A stretch of DNA of 7,593 nt, taken from Competibacteraceae bacterium UBA2792 (GTDB lineage: Bacteria; Pseudomonadota; Gammaproteobacteria; Competibacterales; Competibacteraceae). Below, piece after piece: positions 1 to 5,566 of the stretch (its first letter is position 1; each line of letters starts with the position of its first letter). The notes beneath the pieces are model-generated. The model worked only from the letters and a program-made list of their open reading frames with translations, was not told where the DNA came from and did no database searches. The stretch is from the NCBI GenBank assembly GCA_002352125.1, contig DEHU01000211.1, positions 1 through 7,593 on the forward strand, given 5' to 3'. Made by a program: the position numbers and the translations under genes.

Positions 1-1
1 C

Positions 2-970
2 CAGCAGGACGCATTTCTGCCCTATGTCGAAAATGGCACCCTGACTTTTATCGGCGCTACCACCGAAAATCCCGGTTTCGCCCTCAACAACGCGTTGCTG
101 TCGCGAGTGCGGGTCTACGTGCTAAACGGCCTCGATGCCGCTGCCATCCGCCAGTTGTTGGACCGCGCTTTGAACGATACCGAACGAGGGTTGGGAGGAC
201 GCTGGCCGTTGTCCGAAGTGGCGCGGGAACGGCTGGCCCAATCCGCCGACGGCGACGCTCGCCGCGCCTTGATTTGGCTGGAGCTGGCGGCGGAGCTGGC
301 GGCGGCGCAAGCGACGACGCTGGAGGCCGCGCTGCTGGAGGTGATGAACGAAGGAGCGGGGCGGCGCTTCGACCGGGGCGGCGACCTGTTTTACGATCAG
401 ATTTCCGCCTTGCACAAGGCCGTGCGCGGCAGCAGTCCGGACGCCGCGCTGTACTGGTTCGCCCGGATGCTGGACGGCGGTTGCGATCCGTTGTACATCG
501 CCCGGCGCGTGGCGCGGATGGCCAGCGAGGACATCGGCAACGCCGATCCCCGCGCCCTGCAACTGGCCTTGCACGCTTGGGAGGCGCAAGAGCGAATGGG
601 CAGTCCCGAAGGTGAACTGGCTATCGCCCAAGCCATCGTTTATTTGGCGGTCGCGGCCAAGAGCAACGCGGTCTACACCGCATTCGCCGCCGCCCGCCGG
701 GATGTGGAATGCCACGGTACGCTGGAGGTGCCGCCGCATTTGCGCAACGCGCCCACCGCGCTGGCGCGGGAATTGGGGCACGGCGAGGGTTACCGCTACG
801 CCCACGACGAACCGAATGCGTATGCGGCGGGCGAGTGCTATTTTCCGGAATCCTTGAAAGATGCTCGCTACTACCGGCCGACCGCCAACGGCTTGGAAGG
901 GCGAATCGGCGAAAAGCTGGAACGATTGCGAGAACTGGATCGGTGCAGCGACCGGCAGCGGTACCGTTAA
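2..970 (+). CDS. rarA: Replication-associated recombination protein A (RarA/MgsA), C-terminal part, 5' end outside window
   Basis: RarA is a cytoplasmic AAA+ ATPase related to clamp-loader subunits and to eukaryotic WRNIP1/Mgs1; it acts at stalled replication forks. The reading frame is open from base 2 and gives 322 residues, against about 440 in full-length family members, so the Walker A and B region lies upstream of the window. Visible landmarks: the sensor-1 segment GATTENPGFALNN (residues 18-30 of the visible part), the arginine-finger segment LLSRVRVYVL (R35), the sensor-2 motif DGDARRAL (about 83-90), then the all-helical C-terminal oligomerisation region with the family strings ALHKAVRGS, ASEDIGNADPRAL and YRYAHDEPNAYAAGECYFP. 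It ends in TAA at 968-970. The gene downstream is a metabolic enzyme 93 bp away, so no functional link is implied. Base composition matches the neighbours. Assignment to RarA is very secure from these motifs. Confidence 0.96.
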   Translation, partial: QQDAFLPYVENGTLTFIGATTENPGFALNNALLSRVRVYVLNGLDAAAIRQLLDRALNDTERGLGGRWPLSEVARERLAQSADGDARRALIWLELAAELAAAQATTLEAALLEVMNEGAGRRFDRGGDLFYDQISALHKAVRGSSPDAALYWFARMLDGGCDPLYIARRVARMASEDIGNADPRALQLALHAWEAQERMGSPEGELAIAQAIVYLAVAAKSNAVYTAFAAARRDVECHGTLEVPPHLRNAPTALARELGHGEGYRYAHDEPNAYAAGECYFPESLKDARYYRPTANGLEGRIGEKLERLRELDRCSDRQRYR

Positions 971-978
971 TCCACCAT

Positions 979-995
979 GCCGGCTCGATCCCGGC
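979..995 (+). other. Hairpin resembling a tRNA T-arm in the rarA-pfp gap
   Basis: A perfect 5-bp stem (GCCGG at 979-983 with CCGGC at 991-995) closes a 7-nt loop CTCGATC. Stem and loop lengths equal those of a tRNA T-arm, and the loop differs from a normal TTCGATC loop only in its first base. No matching acceptor, anticodon or D arm is visible upstream, so this is not a tRNA gene. It is not followed by a T-tract, so it is not an intrinsic terminator. It could be a tRNA fragment or a chance hairpin. Confidence 0.35.
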
Positions 996-1049
996 GTGGC
1001 GGAGCGCGAAACATCGTTGCGGCGAACGCGCCAAAACACGATAACCACC

Positions 1050-1058
1050 GGGAGAAAG
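1050..1058 (+). promoter_or_regulatory. Ribosome-binding site deciding the pfp start
   Basis: The sequence GGGAGAAAG ends 5 nt before the ATG at 1064. It is the best Shine-Dalgarno-like sequence in the 93-bp gap after rarA, and it supports the 1064 start over the in-frame ATG at 977, which directly follows the rarA stop and has no such sequence before it. Confidence 0.6.
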
Positions 1059-1063
1059 AATTG

Positions 1064-2305
1064 ATGAGTCGGCTACGAGGCAAAGTCGTGATCGCCCAAG
1101 GCGGCGGCCCCACGGCGGTGATCAACCAGAGTTTGGTTGGCGCGGTGCTCGAATCGCGCAAGTTCCGGGAAGCGACCCGGATTTGGGGCGCACGCCACGG
1201 CGTGCGCGGCATCGTCGGCGAAAACTTCGTCGATTTGTCCGAAGCGACCAGCCACAATCTCGAACGGGTTGCCCGAACGCCCTCGTCCGCCTTGGGTTCG
1301 ACCCGCGACAAGCCGGACGCGGAGTATTGCCAGCGCATTCTCGATGCGTTCAGGAAGCACGACGTTCGCTATTTTTTCTACATCGGCGGCAACGATTCCT
1401 CCGATACGGTGCGGATCGTCGGCGAGCACGCCGTTCGAGAAGGTTACGAACTGCGCGCCATTCATATCCCGAAAACGATCGACAACGATTTGCCCATCAA
1501 CGACCATTGCCCCGGCTATCCTTCTGCCGCCCGCTTCGTCGCCGGTGCCTTGGGTGGGGCCGATGCCGATAACCGGGCTTTGCTGGGCGTCTACGTCGCC
1601 GTGATCATGGGGCGCCACGCTGGCTGGCTGACGGCGGCTGCGGCGCTGGCCCGCCGGCACGACGACGATGGGCCGCATTTGATCTATGTGCCGGAACGGC
1701 AGTTTTCGATCGATCGCTATCTGGCCGATATCGACCGCGTTTACCGGCGGCACGGCCGCTGCGTAGTGGCGATTTCGGAGGGGGTGTGGGCGAGCCGGGA
1801 CAGCAAGGGCAAGGCGATTCCGGTCACGGTCGATCTGATGCGCCAGGCAGGCCGCGAGCCACAAGTAGACGCCCACGGCAACGTTCAGCTTTCCGGCGGC
1901 GCCCTGGCCGATGAACTGGCCGATGCCGTTCAAAGGAGATTGGGCATCAAGCGCGTGCGCGCCGATACCTTCGGCTATCTCCAACGCTCGTTTCCCGGCG
2001 TGGTGTCCGACGTGGATGCACGCGAGGCGCGCGAGGTGGGCGAGAAGGCGGCGCATTATGCCTGCGGGCACGGCACGAGCGGTTCGGTGGTCATCGAGCG
2101 CGTTGGCGATTACGCGGTGAAGTACGAACTTGCAGACCTGAAAGCAGTCGCTGCCCGGACTCGACACCTGCCGGACGAGTTCATCGACGCCGAAGGCAAC
2201 GGTATGACCGAAGCGTTCCGCGACTATCTGCGGCCCTTGCTTGGCGCGGATATGCCGTGCCTGGAACAGCTCTGGGCGCCGGCGGCGAAGCTGGACAACG
2301 ACTGA
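1064..2305 (+). CDS. pfp: 6-phosphofructokinase, probably pyrophosphate-dependent (PFP)
   Basis: Phosphofructokinase-family enzyme (413 aa) interconverting fructose-6-phosphate and fructose-1,6-bisphosphate in the cytoplasm. The N-terminal nucleotide/PPi loop reads AQGGGPTAVINQS (residues 11-23). The phosphoryl-donor site reads YIGGNDSSDT (106-115), placing Asp111 where ATP-dependent E. coli PfkA has Gly104. The catalytic motif is PKTIDND (136-142), with Lys137 at the E. coli Gly124 position and catalytic Asp140. MGRHAG (182-187) contributes to sugar-phosphate binding. Asp at 104 and Lys at 124 (E. coli numbering) are the established hallmarks of PPi-dependent, reversible enzymes, so PPi use is inferred. 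The start at 1064 follows a purine-rich GGGAGAAAG ribosome-binding sequence. The frame is open upstream to an ATG at 977, but the added 29 residues are Arg-rich and unlike the family. An in-frame TTG lies at 1061. It converges with the HPr-like gene. Donor specificity has not been measured. Confidence 0.93.
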   Translation: MSRLRGKVVIAQGGGPTAVINQSLVGAVLESRKFREATRIWGARHGVRGIVGENFVDLSEATSHNLERVARTPSSALGSTRDKPDAEYCQRILDAFRKHDVRYFFYIGGNDSSDTVRIVGEHAVREGYELRAIHIPKTIDNDLPINDHCPGYPSAARFVAGALGGADADNRALLGVYVAVIMGRHAGWLTAAAALARRHDDDGPHLIYVPERQFSIDRYLADIDRVYRRHGRCVVAISEGVWASRDSKGKAIPVTVDLMRQAGREPQVDAHGNVQLSGGALADELADAVQRRLGIKRVRADTFGYLQRSFPGVVSDVDAREAREVGEKAAHYACGHGTSGSVVIERVGDYAVKYELADLKAVAARTRHLPDEFIDAEGNGMTEAFRDYLRPLLGADMPCLEQLWAPAAKLDND

Positions 2306-2324
2306 TCCTCTGCTTTTGCCGGTG

Positions 2325-2371
2325 GGGCGCCAGCTCGCAAATTGACCGGGCGGGCGCCCGAAGCGGGCTGG
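2325..2371. other. GC-rich inverted repeats between convergent genes
   Basis: The 67-bp gap between the convergent pfp and HPr-like genes holds overlapping dyads: GGGCGCC (2325-2331) with GGCGCCC (2353-2359), the 10-bp palindrome CGGGCGCCCG (2351-2360), GCCCG-AAG-CGGGC (2356-2368), and CCAGCTCG (2330-2337) with CGGGCTGG (2364-2371, one G-U pair). The position suits a bidirectional transcription end, but no T-tract follows on either strand. A canonical intrinsic terminator is therefore not supported. It may act as an RNA-stabilising structure or a Rho-assisted end. Confidence 0.35.
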
Positions 2372-2372
2372 T

Positions 2373-3950
2373 CTACCTGCGCAAATAGGCCAGCTCTTTG
2401 GGCAGCGCGATATTGTTGCCGAAATGGTCCTCGCCGTAGCCGGATTGGGCCAACAGTTCGAGGTCGCGCAATACCCTTTTGTCGCCGATGAAGGTGATGG
2501 CCAACGCCTCCGCGTTGATGTCAATTTGGCCGGTTGCTTGCAGCTTTGCAATTTCCTGGGTGACTTTTTCCAGCAATATTCCTTCCCCGCCGAACTCGGC
2601 GGACAACTGGAGCGGTTGCTGGTAAATAATGAGCTTGCCCTGTTCGGCCAATTTGAGCACGAGGTCTAGTACGGTGGCTCTGATTTGACCGTCGCCCTGG
2701 TCGCCCTTCGGTAGCGAAAAGCGCCCGATTTCCGAAACCAGCCAGCGGCGTTTTTGGGCATTGATTTTTTCGTTCGCTCTGAAGATGTCCATCGGGGAAC
2801 CAGCGTCGTAGATTTGTCCATCCAGTTCCATTTTGATGTCGCTGCCGTAGTGTTGCACGATTCGGGCGACGAGGGTGGTGGGGCGAACGTGAAAGCCCCG
2901 GTACGACGGAACGGGCGCTTCGATTCTGCCGGTTTCCGCGTAGTGCTTGAGCATGGTATAGCAAAGACGCTGCCCGTAAGTGAGGTACAGTCCGGCATAG
3001 GCGATGGAATAATCCATGAGCATGGACAATAGCGTTTTGGGCGCGATGATCGGTTTGCGCCGCAGCGTCGAATCGCCGGTGTGGACGTTGAGGTGACGCT
3101 CGTAGTAGTGAACCAAATAGGTCGCTATTTCCAGTAAATGGAAGACGATGCTGATGTGGCCGCGCAGCGTGGGAAGATCCGTGTCCAGGTACTCGACTTC
3201 GGTTTCGGAGACATGGGTATCGTAAAGGGATTGGAGACAGTGGAAGTGTACTTTCAAGCCTCGGAGCCTGTCTTCGCTGATCGGGTTGGGAAAACAGCTC
3301 GCGTAATCTTTCGGTTCGACTTTTTCGGCGATAGTCAGTAGTTCGCTTTTCGCAGCCAAATTCAGATAGGCGGTGGCAAGGTACGTGACCGTCTCCGAAG
3401 CGCTCTTGATTTTTCGCATGGGCCGATCCTGAAGCAGGCGACCCGGCGGAAGGTGTTCGACGTAATTTTGCGCCCGGCGCTCGTCGACCGGAACGGGTAG
3501 ATTCAGGCGGGAGGCCTGGGCGAGTATCCTGTTCGCCGTTTTCACCAGCACCTCGTGGGTGAGCTCCAGAGACTGTACGGTGGCGGCAGCAAAGTCCCGT
3601 TCGATGGGCAACAACCGGTAGCAGGGCAGAAAGTATTCGATGTGGAGCAACTCGTAAGTAACGTCGGCAAACAGCTTCATCGTCGCGACGAGCGACCGAA
3701 ATTGGCCCCACTGGCAATTTTTGCGCGCCCCGTAAGCGTCCAGCAGTTCTTCGAGCTGGATGGATTGGGACAGTAAATCTGCGACCAAAGGGCGGGTCAA
3801 AAGGGTGGGATTTGGATGTCGCACCGATAAAGACCGGGCTATCCACAATAGCTTGTAGGCGCGCCGAGCGATGAGAGCGACAAAATCGCTGTTGTCGATG
3901 ACAGCCAATTCGTCCGATTCGGCCGGTTCTTTGTTGGTTTCGAAGGTCAT
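2373..3950 (-). CDS. Large uncharacterised protein with an internal HPr-like phosphocarrier domain
   Basis: 525 aa, probably cytoplasmic: no signal peptide and no clear membrane segment. Residues 1-340 look almost wholly helical and match no family I recognise. Residues about 342-440 resemble HPr of the phosphoenolpyruvate phosphotransferase system. A short strand leads into YRGFHVRPTTLVARIV (350-365), matching the GLHxRPA active-site loop, with His354, Arg356 and Pro357 in place. DIKMELDGQIYDAGSPMDIF (371-390) follows, with Ser385 exactly 31 residues after the His, the HPr His15-Ser46 spacing. Residues 441-525 form another unrecognised segment. The inference is that the protein accepts, or senses, a phosphoryl group from a PTS or PTS-Ntr enzyme I. 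The ATG at 3950 is the first start after an in-frame stop, but it lacks a good Shine-Dalgarno sequence. Sampled stretches are about 50-53% GC, lower than the flanking genes. Its true function is unknown. Confidence 0.85.
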   Translation of the reverse strand: MTFETNKEPAESDELAVIDNSDFVALIARRAYKLLWIARSLSVRHPNPTLLTRPLVADLLSQSIQLEELLDAYGARKNCQWGQFRSLVATMKLFADVTYELLHIEYFLPCYRLLPIERDFAAATVQSLELTHEVLVKTANRILAQASRLNLPVPVDERRAQNYVEHLPPGRLLQDRPMRKIKSASETVTYLATAYLNLAAKSELLTIAEKVEPKDYASCFPNPISEDRLRGLKVHFHCLQSLYDTHVSETEVEYLDTDLPTLRGHISIVFHLLEIATYLVHYYERHLNVHTGDSTLRRKPIIAPKTLLSMLMDYSIAYAGLYLTYGQRLCYTMLKHYAETGRIEAPVPSYRGFHVRPTTLVARIVQHYGSDIKMELDGQIYDAGSPMDIFRANEKINAQKRRWLVSEIGRFSLPKGDQGDGQIRATVLDLVLKLAEQGKLIIYQQPLQLSAEFGGEGILLEKVTQEIAKLQATGQIDINAEALAITFIGDKRVLRDLELLAQSGYGEDHFGNNIALPKELAYLRR

Positions 3951-4237
3951 CGCTGGATAGTACCCATCGTTCGTTTGTTCGCCTCCGGTCGTCGGTCAGC
4001 GAAAGCTTAACTGAAAATAAATCGGCGGTGAGCTAGAGAGATGGGAACCGATTTAAGACGCGCCAAAAGTCGAGAAATCTAAATCGGCCGACCGACCATT
4101 CGTTGCCGGTTGCTGGGCCGACAGGTGGATTTGAACGGTATTCGCAGTACAGCAACGCGCATTGATCATGCTTGGTCGGCTCGCCGCTTGTTGAAAGCAA
4201 GGTATTCTATAACTTGGCTGGCCGATAAAATCCAGCC
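3951..4237. other. Non-coding stretch upstream of the HPr-like gene
   Basis: This 287-bp stretch separates the minus-strand HPr-like gene from the plus-strand pseudogene. I see no credible coding frame. It contains the triple TAAATCGG cluster, a GGAGG sequence on the minus strand (3982-3986), and a 6-codon minus-strand mini-ORF (3947-3967) whose TGA overlaps the ATG of the HPr-like gene. No consensus sigma-70 promoter with both boxes at good spacing was found. TTGAAA (4191-4196) and TATAAC (4208-4213) on the plus strand are only 11 bp apart, too close to serve as a pair. Confidence 0.6.
4018..4087. promoter_or_regulatory. Three-copy TAAATCGG motif, candidate operator
   Basis: TAAATCGG occurs at 4018-4025 and 4080-4087 on the plus strand and, as CCGATTTA, at 4048-4055. 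Copies start 30 and 32 bp apart, close to three helical turns, so all would lie on about the same face of the DNA. The first two form a perfect 8-bp inverted repeat with a 22-nt spacer. The cluster sits 68-137 bp upstream of the HPr-like start codon, a suitable place for activator or repressor binding. The binding protein is unknown, and chance remains possible. Confidence 0.4.
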
Positions 4238-4238
4238 A
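4215..4238 (+). other. Inverted repeat ending at the pseudogene start codon
   Basis: TGGCTGG (4215-4221) and CCAGCCA (4232-4238) form a 7-bp perfect stem with a 10-nt loop. The last base of the stem is the A of the ATG at 4238. It may be a relic of translational control of the decayed gene or chance. Confidence 0.3.
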
Positions 4239-4540
4239 TGAACGAACCCCACGTTTTTGTCACGGGAGAATGGTTATAGCGGCCGGCCCTTGATTTGGGA
4301 GTTGCTGGCGCGGGTATTCCGTGCGGGCGCTGGTGCGCCCCGATGCGATGGGCAAGATGGGCAAATTACCGATGGGTGCGGCGGCGGTTGTCGGGGATGC
4401 GCTGGACGCCGCCAGTTTCGCGGCGCGGATTGCCCCGGCTGATACCTTGTTTCGCCGGGTGGGGACGCCGCATCTGCGCTGGTGCAAGCGACCGGGAACC
4501 CCGCCGAGAAGATCGTCGGCTTGACGCCTGCGGCGAGCGA
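4238..4540 (+). pseudogene. Decayed NAD(P)-binding epimerase/atypical SDR gene
   Basis: Fragments of one Rossmann-fold protein appear in three consecutive frames. From the ATG at 4238, frame 2 gives MNEPHVFVTG and then hits TAG at 4277-4279. Frame 3 continues with GYSGRPLIWELLAR (about 4271-4313), and frame 1 with VRALVRPDA (from 4321), VVGDALDAASFAARIAPADTL and VGTPH (to 4473). Together these read like the start of an NAD-dependent epimerase: a VTGGTGYIGRPL-type glycine-rich loop, the ARGHxVRALVRP strand, GDALD, and ADTLxxxVGTPH. Each frame change fits a loss of 2 nt, one within the glycine loop and one after LLAR. About 90 of a usual 280-300 residues are recognisable. A following frame-3 string, ALVQATGNPAEKIVG (4476-4520), may be the C-terminus after a large internal deletion; this part is tentative. 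No functional protein can be made. Assembly error could explain one indel but not the missing middle. Confidence 0.7.
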
Positions 4541-4547
4541 GCATAGC

Positions 4548-4556
4548 TGGTACAAT
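4548..4556 (+). promoter_or_regulatory. Extended -10 promoter candidate for the kdsD-lpt operon
   Basis: TGGTACAAT matches the extended -10 consensus TGnTATAAT with one mismatch. A start 6-8 nt downstream falls at about 4562-4564, only 3-5 nt before the kdsD ATG at 4567. The -35 position has no good hexamer; TTGACG at 4521-4526 is 24 bp away, too far. The element lies in the tail of the pseudogene. Confidence 0.45.
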
Positions 4557-4566
4557 CCGACTTGCC

Positions 4567-5544
4567 ATGCTCATCCACGACGACAAACTCGAAACGCTCG
4601 CCCGCCAGGTCTTGGCGATCGAAGCGGCAGCCATAACGCAACTTGCCACGCGAATCGATGACCGGTTCGTCCGGGCTTGCCGGTTGATGCTGAACTGTCC
4701 GGGACGGATCGTGGTGCTCGGCATCGGCAAATCCGGCCATGTCGGCGGCAAGATTGCCGCCACCCTGGCCAGTACCGGTACCCCGGCTTTCTTCGTTCAT
4801 CCCGCCGAAGCCAGCCACGGCGACATGGGCATGATCACCGCCCAGGACGTGGTAGTAGCCTTGTCCAATTCGGGCGAAACCGACGAAATTCTCACCCTGC
4901 TGCCGCTGATCAAGCGCTTGGGCGTGCCGTTGATCGCCTTGACCGGCAATCCCGATTCGACGCTGGGCAAGGCTGCCGACGTTCACGTCGATGTCAGCGT
5001 TCCGCAGGAAGCATGTCCGTTGGGGTTGGCGCCGACCTCCAGCACCACCGCGACGCTGGCCATGGGCGATGCGCTGGCGGTGGCGTTGCTCGAAGCGCGT
5101 GGTTTTACCGCCGAAGATTTCGCTCGTTCCCATCCGGGCGGCCGGCTGGGCCGCCGTTTGCTGTTGCTGGTCGACGATGTGATGCACACCGGAGAGCAGA
5201 TGCCGTGCAGTGCCTCAGACGATTTGTTAAAGGACGCCCTGCTGGAGATGAGCCGCAAAGGGTTGGGGACCACGGTTGTGGTGGATCGCGAAGAGAGGGT
5301 GTTGGGCGTCTTTACCGACGGCGATTTGCGCCGAGCCTTGGATCGACAGGTGGACGTGCGTTGCGCCCGAGTCGCCGAAGTGATGACCCGCAACTGCAAA
5401 ACCATCGCGCCCGGTACGCTGGCCGCCGAGGCATTGCGGATGATGCAACAATACAAAATCAATGCGCTGCCGGTGGTCACCTCGATCGGTAAACTGGTCG
5501 GCGTTCTGAACGTGCACGATCTGCTGCGTGCTGGCGTATTGTAG
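4567..5544 (+). CDS. kdsD: Arabinose-5-phosphate isomerase (SIS plus two CBS domains)
   Basis: KdsD converts ribulose-5-phosphate to arabinose-5-phosphate, the first step toward Kdo for the LPS inner core, in the cytoplasm. The 325 residues compare with 328 in E. coli KdsD. The SIS sugar-isomerase domain covers about residues 35-185, with GIGKSGHVG (52-60), ASTGTPAFFVHPAEASHGDMG and SNSGETDE. Two CBS modules follow, beginning at VMHTGEQMP (205-213) and VMTRNCKTI (272-280). With a constant offset of 4 from E. coli, the catalytic set Lys59, Glu111, Glu152 and His193 appears as Lys55, Glu107, Glu148 and His189, so activity is expected. It ends TAG, 22 nt before kdsC, as the first gene of the kdsD-kdsC-lptCAB operon. 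The ATG at 4567 gives the family length but has no Shine-Dalgarno sequence; the candidate promoter lies almost on top of it. A capsule-linked paralogue (KpsF/GutQ) is less likely given the operon. Confidence 0.96.
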   Translation: MLIHDDKLETLARQVLAIEAAAITQLATRIDDRFVRACRLMLNCPGRIVVLGIGKSGHVGGKIAATLASTGTPAFFVHPAEASHGDMGMITAQDVVVALSNSGETDEILTLLPLIKRLGVPLIALTGNPDSTLGKAADVHVDVSVPQEACPLGLAPTSSTTATLAMGDALAVALLEARGFTAEDFARSHPGGRLGRRLLLLVDDVMHTGEQMPCSASDDLLKDALLEMSRKGLGTTVVVDREERVLGVFTDGDLRRALDRQVDVRCARVAEVMTRNCKTIAPGTLAAEALRMMQQYKINALPVVTSIGKLVGVLNVHDLLRAGVL

Positions 5545-5566
5545 ACGGAGCGACGAGAGACGAACG

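Noticed and set aside
122..1048. 308-codon open frame on the minus strand opposite rarA
   Set aside because: Its translation is rich in Arg, Gln and Val without domain features, as expected of GC-rich antisense frames; rarA on the plus strand is certain.
977..1063. 29-codon N-terminal extension of the phosphofructokinase from the ATG at 977
   Set aside because: The extension is Arg-rich and unlike the family N-terminus, has no ribosome-binding sequence, and a better start with GGGAGAAAG exists at 1064.
1073..2551. Long open frame on the minus strand (492 codons) opposite pfp
   Set aside because: It is a shadow of the codon bias of a clearly recognised gene on the other strand; the translation has no recognisable motif and runs across two genes and their gap.
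2521..3846. 441-codon open frame in a second minus-strand frame inside the HPr-like gene
   Set aside because: It is Arg/Pro/Ser-rich with no motif; the overlapping 525-codon frame has the HPr-like active site and is preferred.
4191..4213. TTGAAA and TATAAC as a sigma-70 promoter for the pseudogene
   Set aside because: The spacer is only 11 bp, far from the 16-18 bp needed.
4521..4556. TTGACG paired with TACAAT as a full promoter for kdsD
   Set aside because: The spacer is 24 bp; only the extended -10 part is supported.
3951..4566. CRISPR array, insertion sequence or RNA gene in the gene-poor stretch
   Set aside because: No regularly spaced long repeats, transposase remnants, target-site duplications or tRNA/rRNA features were visible.
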